DNA from: JALZBN01 sp035525375
GTDB lineage: Bacteria; Actinomycetota; Acidimicrobiia; Acidimicrobiales; AC-14
DNA: 64,000 bases
Direction of reading: 5' to 3'
NCBI GenBank assembly: GCA_035525375.1
Contig: DATLEI010000027.1
Location: 1 to 64,000 of the forward strand
The notes under the pieces were generated by a model. The model was not told the DNA's origin. It ran no database searches and worked only from the letters and a program-made list of their open reading frames with translations. The translations under genes were made by a program, and so were the position numbers. Positions 15,702 to 24,122 of the stretch are shown one piece after another. Within the stretch, counting starts at the first letter, position 1. Every line of letters starts with the position of its first letter.

Positions 15702-17156
15702 ATGCGTCGTCGTCCGGGCCTATCTGTCCTCATCGTCTGCATCATCGCTTTTGGCTCTCTCGCGTTCGTCGTGGGCACGAGCAAGTCTCCGCAGCTGGGC
15801 CTCGATCTCCAAGGTGGAGCCTCAGTCGTGCTCAAGCCCAAGAACAAGGTTCCGTCAGGCGTCCTCAACCAGGCCATCGAGATCATCCGGAGCCGAGTTG
15901 ACGCCCTCGGCGTAGCGGAGCCTGAGATCAGTCGCCAGGGCAACAACATCATCGTGCAGTTGCCGGGCGTGAAGAACAAGGATCGGGCACTACAGGTCGT
16001 CGGCCAGACCGCCCAGCTCTACTTCCGCAAGGTCATTGAAGACCTTGGCCCGGAGACGCCACCAACCACGGTCGCAACCACACCGGAATCCCCTCCGACA
16101 AGCGCACCCGCCCCTGACCCAAACGCGACGACGCCCCCCGAGAAGGATGACCCCAAGGCCGAGGTGATCCTGCCCGACGCCAAGACCAAGGCGCACCGCT
16201 ACAAGCTCGGGCCCGCCGATGTGACGGGCCAGGCGCTTTCGTCGGCCGCGGCCGAGATTGAACCAAACACGGGGGAGTGGCTCGTCACCTTCAAGCTCAC
16301 CGACGAAGGCACGAAGCAGTGGAACGACATGGCCGCGGCCGTAGGCCAAGGCAACCGTATTGCCATCGACCTTGACGGACAGGTCAGGTCGGCGCCGTCG
16401 CTCAACGAGACAAATTTTCAGGGCAGTGGCCAGATCACCGGTGACTTCGGCGAACGGGAAGCCAAAGACCTCGCGCTTGTGCTTCGGTACGGTGCCCTTC
16501 CAGTTCAACTCCAGCCAGAGACCGTGCAGACGGTCTCGGCCAGCCTGGGCAAGGACTCGTTGCACGCAGGCATCGTCGCTGGCATCGTCGGCCTCGTATT
16601 AGTGGCGATCTACATGGTGCTGTACTACCGAGCGCTGGGCCTCGTGGTCTGGGCCGGGCTCTTGGTCACCGGCGCGCTCATGTACACGATCGTCACTCTC
16701 CTCGGCGAGAGTCGCGGCTTGGCCCTGAGCCTCGCCGGCGCGACCGGCATCATCGTCTCTGTCGGCGTCACCGTCGACTCCTATGTGGTGTATTTCGAAC
16801 GATTGAAGGACGACCTCCGCGCCGGCAAGACGATCCGCTCGTCGGTCGATCGCAGCTTCTCCCGGGCCTACCGAACCATCCTCGCCGCTGACTTCGTCTC
16901 GCTCATCGGTGCCGTCGTTCTCTATGTGCTCAGCGTCGGCTCGGTGCGAGGCTTCGCTTTCTTCCTGGGGCTCTCCACGCTGCTTGACATCATCATCGCC
17001 TACTTCTTCACCAGGCCGATGGTCGTGCTGCTGGCGCGCAATCGCTTCTTCACCGAGGCTCGGTGGGTCGGAGTGGCTCGTGGCTTGGCGGCCTCTTCAA
17101 CTGCGAGGGCGGCAACGGCGAGTCCGAAACCGGCGCCGGCGGGAACGCCGTCATGA
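15702..17156 (+). CDS. secD: Protein translocase subunit SecD
   Basis: A 484-residue membrane protein using the proton gradient to complete protein export with SecF. TM1 lies at residues 7-27, the conserved GLDLQGG at 33-39, and a cluster of five further helices fills the C-terminal half. The periplasmic P1 region carries a Pro/Thr-rich insertion at about residues 118-151, common in actinobacterial SecD. The last 4 bases overlap secF (ATGA). secD and secF are separate genes, not fused. Confidence 0.96.
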   Translation: MRRRPGLSVLIVCIIAFGSLAFVVGTSKSPQLGLDLQGGASVVLKPKNKVPSGVLNQAIEIIRSRVDALGVAEPEISRQGNNIIVQLPGVKNKDRALQVVGQTAQLYFRKVIEDLGPETPPTTVATTPESPPTSAPAPDPNATTPPEKDDPKAEVILPDAKTKAHRYKLGPADVTGQALSSAAAEIEPNTGEWLVTFKLTDEGTKQWNDMAAAVGQGNRIAIDLDGQVRSAPSLNETNFQGSGQITGDFGEREAKDLALVLRYGALPVQLQPETVQTVSASLGKDSLHAGIVAGIVGLVLVAIYMVLYYRALGLVVWAGLLVTGALMYTIVTLLGESRGLALSLAGATGIIVSVGVTVDSYVVYFERLKDDLRAGKTIRSSVDRSFSRAYRTILAADFVSLIGAVVLYVLSVGSVRGFAFFLGLSTLLDIIIAYFFTRPMVVLLARNRFFTEARWVGVARGLAASSTARAATASPKPAPAGTPS

Positions 17157-18337
17157 GCGCTCGCAAGGCGAGCCTTTGGCATCGGCTGTACAACGGCGAG
17201 ACGTCGTTCGACTTCGTCGGGAAACGGTGGTGGTGGTTCGGCGCCTCGCTACTGCTCATCGCCCTCGGCGCCGTATCGCTCCTCACTCAGGGCCTGAACT
17301 ACGGCATCGATTTCAAGGGCGGTAACTCCTGGGAGGTGCCCGCGCCGCGTGTGTCGGTCGCCCAGGCCCGCGACGCCCTGCGGCCCCTCGGTCTGGCCGA
17401 TGCGAAGATCCAGAAGATCACTGGCGGAACCGAGAAGCTGCGTGTGGAGGTGCGGCACCTCCCGGCTGACAAGCAGGAGGAGGTCACTCAGAAACTGGCG
17501 AGCCTGGCCAAGGTCGACGCCACTCAGGTGAGCAAGAACGACGTGGGTCCATCATGGGGCAAGGCGGTGACGAACAAGGCCCGCACCGCGCTGATCGTGT
17601 TCTTCATCCTGATCAGCCTGTACCTGGCGCTGCGGTTCGAATGGAAGATGTCGCTGGCCGCGATCATCGCCGTGGTGCACGACATCTTGATCACGGTCGG
17701 GGTCTATTCGCTGTCGCGTTTCGAGGTGACGCCGGCAACGGTCGTCGCTTTTCTGACCATTCTCGGTTACTCCCTCTACGACACTGTCGTGGTGTTCGAC
17801 AAGGTTCAGGAGAACACGCGTGGGCTCGCGGCCCAAGGCCGCGTTACCTACTCGCAAACGGTCAACCTGTCGATGAACCAGGTCTTGATGCGGTCACTCA
17901 ACACGTCGTTCGTGGCGATTCTGCCGATCCTTTCCGTGCTCGTGATCGGCTCGGGATTCCTCGGCGCAACGTCGTTGAAGGACTTCGGGCTCGCGTTGCT
18001 GGTCGGACTCCTCACCGGCGCGTACTCCTCGATCTTCATCGCCGCGCCGGTGCTCGCCATGCTGAAGGAGCGCGAGCCTCGTTACGCGGCTATACGGGAA
18101 CGGGCCAAGGCCAAGGGCGCCACGGCGGTGTTGACGCCAGCCGAGGCTGCCGCGATGTCGGGTGGCGGGAGTGGGGGTAGCGGGGGATCGGGCGGCCGCA
18201 ACAAGTCGACAGACCGCGATGAGGTTCTGGTGCCGGCAGGCGACGGCGATGGTGCGACCACCGGTACCCGAGTCGCACCAGTGCAGCGGCCCCGCCCCGG
18301 GGCGCCGAGGCCGCGCAAGAAGGGCAAAAAGCGCTAG
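17153..18337 (+). CDS. secF: Protein translocase subunit SecF
   Basis: The 394-residue partner of SecD. It shows the family motif YGIDFKGG at residues 50-57 and six predicted membrane helices including the GYSLYDTVVVFDK segment. The cytoplasmic tail is long, with a Gly/Ser run and a basic end (PRPRKKGKKR). ATG 17153 is chosen because it overlaps the secD stop; the frame extends upstream into secD only as an artefact. Confidence 0.96.
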   Translation: MSARKASLWHRLYNGETSFDFVGKRWWWFGASLLLIALGAVSLLTQGLNYGIDFKGGNSWEVPAPRVSVAQARDALRPLGLADAKIQKITGGTEKLRVEVRHLPADKQEEVTQKLASLAKVDATQVSKNDVGPSWGKAVTNKARTALIVFFILISLYLALRFEWKMSLAAIIAVVHDILITVGVYSLSRFEVTPATVVAFLTILGYSLYDTVVVFDKVQENTRGLAAQGRVTYSQTVNLSMNQVLMRSLNTSFVAILPILSVLVIGSGFLGATSLKDFGLALLVGLLTGAYSSIFIAAPVLAMLKEREPRYAAIRERAKAKGATAVLTPAEAAAMSGGGSGGSGGSGGRNKSTDRDEVLVPAGDGDGATTGTRVAPVQRPRPGAPRPRKKGKKR

Positions 18338-18386
18338 TTCTGGTTGCTCTGTAAACGTTTGAGGGCGCGCCGGGCTTGTAACGGGT

Positions 18387-19541
18387 ATGGACGACAACGA
18401 GATACGAGATGCCCTCGGGAAGGTCGCGCCCGCGCCGCCTCCCGCGACCAACGACTTCGAGGCGATTCTTGCGCGCGCCAAGCGGGGGCGGGCCCAATGG
18501 CTTGGACTTGCGTTGGTTGTGGCACTTGTCGCCGGGCCGGCCGCAGGGTTGCTGGTCGGGCTGAATATCGACGACGGGAAGAACCCGGTGACAGTCGCGT
18601 CCGGCAATGACCAGGGCAGCCGGCGTGATGCGGCGGTCGCGCCGGAAACCAGCACGGCATCGGGTTCGGCCTCGGCCGTCGCCGGGAGCGCAGGGGGCTT
18701 CTTTGGTTCCGAGAAGCTGACTCCGCTGTTCAAGCGGACGACCGCTGATGGCATCGCCATACGGGCCTACCGCTCTGACATGGACGTGGCTGCCCTCGAT
18801 CAGCGCGCTGGCCTCGACCAGAGCGTAGTTATCGACTGCGCCGCAGACGCGCCGTGCCCTCTACCGGCCAAGCCCGAACTGCCTGACGAGTGCCTACCAA
18901 CCGCGATGCTGCGCGCCGAGCTCTCGAACGACGCCGCGGTCGAACCCGGGTACATGAGCGTCAACAAGCTCACCGCCGACCAGTCGATGGCGCTGACCCA
19001 ATCGGGATATTTCGGGGTCTCCGAAGGATCGCCGGCCGCCTGGACAGGCGTTCACACGAGCGACGCCGTCTCGAAGGTGCGAGTGACGTTCGCCGACGGT
19101 GCGGTTGATGAGATGGCACCCGTCGAGGGTTACTCGGTGCTGGCGCACCAGATCGCACCTCCGCCCCAGCCCCAGCCCCAGCCCCAGCCGGCCCCGGCCC
19201 CGCAGCCCGCGCCGTCGGACACGCCCAATGCCGCTTCCCCCTCGGACGCGACCCAAGCCTCGCCTCCGGTAGATCCGGAGGAGTTCCGGAAGGCGACGCT
19301 GCCCGGAGGAACGGTTGAGGCTCTCGACGCGTCCGGCGCGGTGATGGCGACGACTTCACTGACCGACGCAGGAGCTCCAGTCGCTTCCTGCATGGTCGCA
19401 CCGCCCGCGCCCGGTCCTTTCCCCATACCGGCTCCCGACCAAGTGCCCGCCGGTGGTGGTGTCGTCCCAGGAGAACGTCCGGCGGCGACGATCGAGCCTT
19501 TCCCGGCCGCGCCGGCCCCTCCCGTCACGACGGCGTCCTGA
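18387..19541 (+). CDS. Single-pass membrane protein, possible regulator of the adjacent sigma factor
   Basis: Family not recognised. The 384-residue product has a short cytoplasmic N-terminus, one transmembrane helix at about residues 38-59 and a large outside region with a Pro/Gln repeat (PQPQPQPQPAPAPQ) around residue 260 and a Pro-rich tail. It sits 11 bases ahead of a sigma factor gene, so an anti-sigma or sensor role is plausible from topology and position. However, the zinc anti-sigma motif HxxxCxxC is not seen, and anti-sigma genes usually follow rather than precede their sigma gene. An 8-base palindrome AAACGTTT lies upstream at 18353-18360. Confidence 0.6.
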   Translation: MDDNEIRDALGKVAPAPPPATNDFEAILARAKRGRAQWLGLALVVALVAGPAAGLLVGLNIDDGKNPVTVASGNDQGSRRDAAVAPETSTASGSASAVAGSAGGFFGSEKLTPLFKRTTADGIAIRAYRSDMDVAALDQRAGLDQSVVIDCAADAPCPLPAKPELPDECLPTAMLRAELSNDAAVEPGYMSVNKLTADQSMALTQSGYFGVSEGSPAAWTGVHTSDAVSKVRVTFADGAVDEMAPVEGYSVLAHQIAPPPQPQPQPQPAPAPQPAPSDTPNAASPSDATQASPPVDPEEFRKATLPGGTVEALDASGAVMATTSLTDAGAPVASCMVAPPAPGPFPIPAPDQVPAGGGVVPGERPAATIEPFPAAPAPPVTTAS

Positions 19542-19552
19542 ACTCCACCCCG

Positions 19553-20116
19553 GTGCTCGGCGTCTGGCACGCTGAGGCGACGCAGCCCGAGACAGCCCAG
19601 CCCGAGACAACCCAGACGGTCGCCCCCGTCGCCGAGAGCCACGACGGAGGCTTTGTCGACCTTTACCGCTCGCACTATCCCCGTCTCGTCAGCGCGTTGC
19701 GCCTTGCCGGTGCGCCGCCCGCTCAGGCCCAGGATGCGGCTCAAGAGGCGTTCGCTCGCACCTACCGCCATTGGCGTCGCGTGCGCGCCGGCACCAATCC
19801 GCGTGGCTACGTCACAACCGCAGCATTTCGGATACTTCGTGGCGGCCATGACCTGGCCGGCACCTCGCTCGTCGCCGACAACGACGCGCCGGTGACGAGC
19901 CACGAATCGCTCGTAATCATGCGCGCCGGCGTCGAGCACGCCCTACGGGCGATGCCATCTAGGCGGCGGGCCTGTGCCGCCTTATGCCTCTACCTCGACC
20001 TGCCGATCGACGAGGCCGCCGAGTCGCTCGGAATTTCGCCGTCAACGGTGCGGGTGCAGCTCCACCGGGCCCGTCACGACCTTCGCGCTGCGCTGGGGGA
20101 GCCCGTCACCGATTGA
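19553..20116 (+). CDS. ECF-type RNA polymerase sigma factor (SigE-like subfamily)
   Basis: A 187-residue sigma-70 family protein containing region 2 (FVDLYRSHYPRLVSAL, then AQDAAQEAFARTYRHW) and region 4 with a helix-turn-helix (DEAAESLGISPSTVRVQLHR). An N-terminal Gln/Thr-rich extension of about 30 residues precedes region 2; the GTG start at 19553 follows the membrane protein gene by 11 bases. It probably drives a small stress or envelope regulon under control of the upstream gene product. That pairing is inferred from position only. Confidence 0.82.
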   Translation: MLGVWHAEATQPETAQPETTQTVAPVAESHDGGFVDLYRSHYPRLVSALRLAGAPPAQAQDAAQEAFARTYRHWRRVRAGTNPRGYVTTAAFRILRGGHDLAGTSLVADNDAPVTSHESLVIMRAGVEHALRAMPSRRRACAALCLYLDLPIDEAAESLGISPSTVRVQLHRARHDLRAALGEPVTD

Positions 20117-20132
20117 GCTCGCCACCAGGCGG

Positions 20133-20138
20133 TACGTT
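20133..20138 (+). promoter_or_regulatory. -10 box of apt
   Basis: TACGTT ends 8 bases before ATG 20147. The bases ACGTTTGAGGG here also occur at 18355-18365 upstream of the membrane protein gene. GAGGGGG directly abuts the ATG, too close for a normal Shine-Dalgarno site. Confidence 0.45.
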
Positions 20139-20146
20139 TGAGGGGG

Positions 20147-20674
20147 ATGGGAGACTCGGCTTGGCTCAAAGACCACGTCCGGGACATCCCTGACTTTCCG
20201 AAGCCGGGCATCGTCTTCAAGGACATCACCCCGCTCCTCGCAAACGAGGAGGCTTTCCGGTTCGCGGTGGACGAGATCGCCGACCACTTCACTACCCCCA
20301 CCTTCGACAAGGTCTTGGGCGTCGAAGCGCGCGGCTTTATCCTGGCCGCGCCGATCGCATACCGTCTGAGCACGGGGTTCGTTCCCGTGCGCAAGGCCGG
20401 AAAGCTGCCCTGGGAGATCGAGCAGGAGGAGTACGAGCTCGAGTACGGCACCGACCTTCTCGAGGTTCACCGTGACGCGGTTTCACCCGGCGAGCGGGTT
20501 CTGATCGTTGACGACGTGCTCGCGACGGGAGGCACGGCCGCGGCCACGGTGCGGCTCGCCGAGCGGCTCGGCGCGATCGTCGGGGGCGTGGCTGTTGTCC
20601 TGGAACTCGGCTTTTTGGGTGGACGGGCCAAGCTCGAGGGCAACGAGTTCGTATCCCTCGTGAACTACGAGTAG
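20147..20674 (+). CDS. apt: Adenine phosphoribosyltransferase
   Basis: Salvages adenine to AMP using PRPP. The PRPP-binding loop is VLIVDDVLATGGTA and the family phrases FPKPGIVFKDITPLL and VEARGFILAAPIA are present; the 175-residue length is standard. ATG 20147 is chosen; TTG 20138 in frame overlaps the -10 box. The relA start follows 8 bases after the stop, the conserved apt-relA pairing. Confidence 0.96.
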   Translation: MGDSAWLKDHVRDIPDFPKPGIVFKDITPLLANEEAFRFAVDEIADHFTTPTFDKVLGVEARGFILAAPIAYRLSTGFVPVRKAGKLPWEIEQEEYELEYGTDLLEVHRDAVSPGERVLIVDDVLATGGTAAATVRLAERLGAIVGGVAVVLELGFLGGRAKLEGNEFVSLVNYE

Positions 20675-20682
20675 GAGCGAGC

Positions 20683-22911
20683 GTGGCTGCCGTCGACCGC
20701 GTGTTGCCATGGCGTAGGAGCACCAGTGCGTCGTCGTCCGAGCCCGACGAACTCCGCGAGGTTCTCGGCATTTACCGGGCCCGCCATCCAAAGGCCGCCA
20801 CGGCGCTGATCAGTCGCGCCTACGAGGTAGCAGAAGAGGCGCACCGAGAGCAGCGACGGGTCTCGGGCGACCCGTACATTCAGCATCCGCTGGCAGTTGC
20901 CGCGATCCTGGCCGACCTAGGCCTCGATGACATCACGATCGCCGCCGCGCTGTTGCACGATGCAGTCGAGGACACCGGAATCAGTGTGGAAGACGTGGTC
21001 GCCGACTTCGGCAGCGAGGTGGCCGCCATCGTCGACGGCGTGACCAAGCTCGACCGGGTCAGGTTCGAGTCCAAGGAGGCGCAACAGGCCGCGTCGATGC
21101 GCAAGATGCTCGTCGCCATGGCGAAGGACATTCGGGTCCTGCTCATCAAGCTCGCCGATCGTCTCCACAACATGCAGACGATCGCGGTCATGCCTGCGGA
21201 GAAGCAGCGACGGACAGCGCAGGAGACCCTCGACATCTACGCGCCGCTCGCGCATCGCCTCGGTGTCTCGGGTATCAAACTGCAACTCGAAGACCTTGCC
21301 TTCGCGACTCTTTATCCGAAGCGCTATGCGGAAATCGAGCAGATGGTCTCAACGCGCGCGCCGGAGCGCGACCGCTACCTCGACCAGGTGCTCGACACCG
21401 TGCGAGGGCGCCTTGCCGAGCTGCGAATCGACGCCGACGTGACCGGCCGTCCGAAGCACAACTGGAGCATCTACGAGAAGATGGTCGTCAAGGGCAAGGA
21501 GTTCGACGACATCTACGACCTCACGGGCATCCGGGTGCTCGTCGGCAGCGTCAAGGATTGTTACGCCGCCTTGGGCACGATTCACGCCAGCTGGAAGCCC
21601 ATCCAGGGTCGGTTCAAGGACTACATCGCAATGCCCAAGTTCAACCTCTACCAGTCGCTGCACACGACGGTCATTGGGCCGGGCGGTAAGCCCCTCGAGG
21701 TGCAGATCCGCACCCGGGAGATGCATCAGCGAGCCGAATATGGGATCGCGGCGCACTGGAGCTACAAGGAGGGTGCGCCGCACGCCGACGTCGCGTGGCT
21801 GCACCGCATCGTCGACTGGCAGCAGGACACTGCTGACCCGGCCGAGTTCATGGAGACGCTGAAGGTCGATCTCGAACACGATGAGGTCTTCGTGTTCACG
21901 CCGAAGGGCGACGTCGTGACACTGCCGGTTGGCGCCACACCTATTGACTTCGCCTATTCGATCCACACCGAGGTCGGCCACCGCTGCATCGGCTCCAGGG
22001 TGAACGGCCGGCTCGTGCCGCTCGACTCGCGCCTGTCGTCGGGCGACACGGTGGAGGTGTTCACGTCCAAAGTCGAGGGCGCAGGACCGTCTCGCGACTG
22101 GCTCACCGTCGTCGTCACCCCGCGGGCCCGCAACAAGATCCGGCACTGGTTCAGCAAGTCCCGCCGCGACGAGGCCCTGGAAAACGGACGGGAAGACCTC
22201 GTGCGGGCCATGCGCCGCGAGGGCCTGCCGGTGCAGAAGATCGCATCGTCGTCACTGCTGGCCACCATCGCCGAGTCGTTGAACTACGCCGATCTCGACG
22301 CCCTTCATGTCGCCCTCGGCGAGCACCACGTTTCGGCCCAGTCGGTTGCTCAGCGGGTGGCGCGGGAGTTGCGAGGCGGTGACCACGAGGAGCAGTTGCC
22401 GACGACGGCGCGCCGTCCGCTCAACCGCACCAAGCGCCAGGCGACGGGTGTACACGTTGAAGGCCTCGACGACCTCATGGTGCGGTTGGCGCGCTGCTGC
22501 ACACCGGTGCCAGGTGACGCAATCGTCGGGTTCGTCACCAATGGCCGAGGCGTGTCGGTGCACCGGGCCGACTGCGCCAACGCCACCTCGTTGTCCTCGA
22601 CGATGGGCGAGCGCGCCATCGAGGTGGAGTGGGACCAGGAGCGCGCCGGGATGTACATCGCTTCCATCGAGGTGGAAGCACTCGACCGCTCCCGGCTCCT
22701 GCGCGACGTGACGACGGTCTTCGCCGACCATCACGTCAACGTCGTCTCTTCCTTCACGCATACCGGCACTGACCGGGTGGCGCGCCTGCGGTTCGACTTC
22801 GAACTGGCCGACCCGTCGCACCTCGATTCGATCCTCACCACCCTGAAGCGAGTGGACTCGGTCTACGACGCCTTTCGGGTGCTGCCCGGCGCTGGCAACA
22901 AGCAGTCGTAG
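20683..22911 (+). CDS. relA: Bifunctional (p)ppGpp synthetase/hydrolase RelA/SpoT (Rel)
   Basis: The stringent-response enzyme. The 742 residues contain the HD hydrolase domain with HDAVED at residues 92-97, so hydrolysis should be active, then the synthetase domain (GRPKHNWSIYEKM, FDDIYDLTG), a TGS domain (VFVFTPKGDVVTLPVGATP), a Cys-containing region (RLARCCTPVPGD) and a C-terminal ACT domain. GTG 20683 is preceded by AGGAG overlapping the apt stop. The full domain set indicates the single bifunctional Rel usual in actinobacteria. Confidence 0.96.
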   Translation: MAAVDRVLPWRRSTSASSSEPDELREVLGIYRARHPKAATALISRAYEVAEEAHREQRRVSGDPYIQHPLAVAAILADLGLDDITIAAALLHDAVEDTGISVEDVVADFGSEVAAIVDGVTKLDRVRFESKEAQQAASMRKMLVAMAKDIRVLLIKLADRLHNMQTIAVMPAEKQRRTAQETLDIYAPLAHRLGVSGIKLQLEDLAFATLYPKRYAEIEQMVSTRAPERDRYLDQVLDTVRGRLAELRIDADVTGRPKHNWSIYEKMVVKGKEFDDIYDLTGIRVLVGSVKDCYAALGTIHASWKPIQGRFKDYIAMPKFNLYQSLHTTVIGPGGKPLEVQIRTREMHQRAEYGIAAHWSYKEGAPHADVAWLHRIVDWQQDTADPAEFMETLKVDLEHDEVFVFTPKGDVVTLPVGATPIDFAYSIHTEVGHRCIGSRVNGRLVPLDSRLSSGDTVEVFTSKVEGAGPSRDWLTVVVTPRARNKIRHWFSKSRRDEALENGREDLVRAMRREGLPVQKIASSSLLATIAESLNYADLDALHVALGEHHVSAQSVAQRVARELRGGDHEEQLPTTARRPLNRTKRQATGVHVEGLDDLMVRLARCCTPVPGDAIVGFVTNGRGVSVHRADCANATSLSSTMGERAIEVEWDQERAGMYIASIEVEALDRSRLLRDVTTVFADHHVNVVSSFTHTGTDRVARLRFDFELADPSHLDSILTTLKRVDSVYDAFRVLPGAGNKQS

Positions 22912-23007
22912 CTGCATGCCGCGGAGGGCCCTCGGCGCTTCGCGATACCCACGACAGCCAATCCCGGGCGGCGGGGCCTGCGTCGCTGCAACTCGGCCGA
23001 TCCGACC

Positions 23008-23013
23008 TACCCT
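23008..23013 (+). promoter_or_regulatory. -10 box of the lipoprotein hydrolase gene
   Basis: TACCCT ends 6 bases before ATG 23020, with no ribosome binding site: a leaderless arrangement. Confidence 0.5.
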
Positions 23014-23019
23014 CAACGA

Positions 23020-24018
23020 ATGCATCGGCGCAGGCTGGTCACGGTGGCGGTCGCGCTCGCCGTGCTTGGCGGTTGTCGCAACAGCGACACGGCAGCGGCG
23101 CCAGCGCCGTCTACGACGGTCCCGAAGTCCCCTGTCCTAAGCATCGGGATGCGCACAGAGATGTTTGTCGACGCGAGCCGGCGAACCGACGATCCGAGCT
23201 TCGGAATGGGGTCAGAGTCACCCACGCGACTTCTTAAGACCGCGGTGTTCTATCCCGCTGGCCCGCCCTCGACTGCAGCCCCGCGGGAGCAGCCGCCGGT
23301 GAGAGCCGGAGGCCCATTTCCTCTTGTGATCTTTGCCCATGGCAATACGGTGTCGGATCCGGCCGAGGCGTACGCGGGTCTCCTCCGCAAGTGGGCGAAC
23401 TCTGGGTACGTCATCGTCGCGCCGACCTTTCCGGTGTCGAGCACCAGGGTGCCCGGCGGTCTCGCGGATTTGGTAAACCAGCCTGCGGACGTCAGCTTCG
23501 TCCTTACGCAGATGCTCCAGCTTTCGGCTGCGGCCGACGGCCGATACAAGGGCCTAATCGACCAAGGCCGTATTGCCGTGGCCGGCCACTCGCTTGGAGG
23601 GATGACTGCGTTGGGCGTCACTGCGAACACGTGCTGTAGCGACGACAGGATCAAAGCCGCCATCGTCCTTGCCGGCGAGGAGCGATCCTTTGGGCGCGGC
23701 TCGTTCTTCACCGGCTCTGGGCGGGTACCGACGATGGTCGTCCATGGCGACGCCGACGCCACCATCCCTTTTGAGGCGGGCCACAAGGTGTTCGCTGACG
23801 CCTCTCGGCCGAAGGTGATGCTCACGTTGGTCGGAGGCGACCACGGCGCCCCGTACAGCGGGGCCGAAAGCTATGGCCCGGCGCGCCTTGTAGCGGCGGC
23901 AACACTCGATTTCCTCGACTACTACGTCCGGGGGGACGCCCAGAGCCTCGATCGCCTCCGTGCAGCAGTCGCTGGCAGCCCCAATGCCCATCTCGAGGTC
24001 GAGGAAGAGCCGTCCTGA
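23020..24018 (+). CDS. Alpha/beta-hydrolase lipoprotein (PAF-acetylhydrolase/dienelactone hydrolase-like)
   Basis: A 332-residue predicted lipoprotein (lipobox LGGC, Cys about residue 19) with an alpha/beta-hydrolase fold. The oxyanion-region phrase is FAHGNTV, the nucleophile elbow GHSLGG, the catalytic Asp is in HGDADATIP and the His in GGDHGAP. Related extracytoplasmic enzymes act on esters, including platelet-activating-factor acetylhydrolase and polyester hydrolase relatives; the substrate cannot be read from sequence. It stands alone between relA and hisS, with its own promoter and a large hairpin downstream. Confidence 0.82.
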   Translation: MHRRRLVTVAVALAVLGGCRNSDTAAAPAPSTTVPKSPVLSIGMRTEMFVDASRRTDDPSFGMGSESPTRLLKTAVFYPAGPPSTAAPREQPPVRAGGPFPLVIFAHGNTVSDPAEAYAGLLRKWANSGYVIVAPTFPVSSTRVPGGLADLVNQPADVSFVLTQMLQLSAAADGRYKGLIDQGRIAVAGHSLGGMTALGVTANTCCSDDRIKAAIVLAGEERSFGRGSFFTGSGRVPTMVVHGDADATIPFEAGHKVFADASRPKVMLTLVGGDHGAPYSGAESYGPARLVAAATLDFLDYYVRGDAQSLDRLRAAVAGSPNAHLEVEEEPS

Positions 24019-24034
24019 GTCCCTCCGCAGCCGT

Positions 24035-24102
24035 AACCGGCAGCGAACTGGTGACACTCGCTCGCCGGGAGCCCTGTTAAGTGTCACCACTTCGCTGCGG
24101 TT
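24035..24102. terminator. Long imperfect hairpin between hydrolase and hisS
   Basis: The two arms are AACCG(G)CAGCGAA-C-TGGTGACAC (24035-24057) and GTGTCACCA-C-TTCGCTG-CGGTT (24081-24102). They form about 21 pairs with one bulge and one C/C mismatch around a 23-base loop that itself contains GCTC/GAGC. It ends 5 bases before the hisS -10 box. A terminator for the hydrolase gene is the simplest reading; an operator or RNA element acting on hisS is possible. Confidence 0.5.
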
Positions 24103-24107
24103 CGGCC

Positions 24108-24113
24108 TAGCCT
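24108..24113 (+). promoter_or_regulatory. -10 box of hisS
   Basis: TAGCCT ends 9 bases before ATG 24123 and lies 5 bases after the long hairpin. No Shine-Dalgarno sequence. Confidence 0.4.
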
Positions 24114-24122
24114 CGCCGACCG

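Noticed and set aside
19161..19220. Pro/Gln-coding repeat in the membrane protein gene as a possible DNA repeat element
   Set aside because: It is a simple in-frame codon repeat (CCC CAG) within a Pro-rich protein region, best explained as low-complexity coding sequence.
22923..22932. Palindrome GAGGGCCCTC after relA
   Set aside because: It has no loop, so it cannot form a useful RNA hairpin, and a single 10-base GC palindrome is not notable in this composition.
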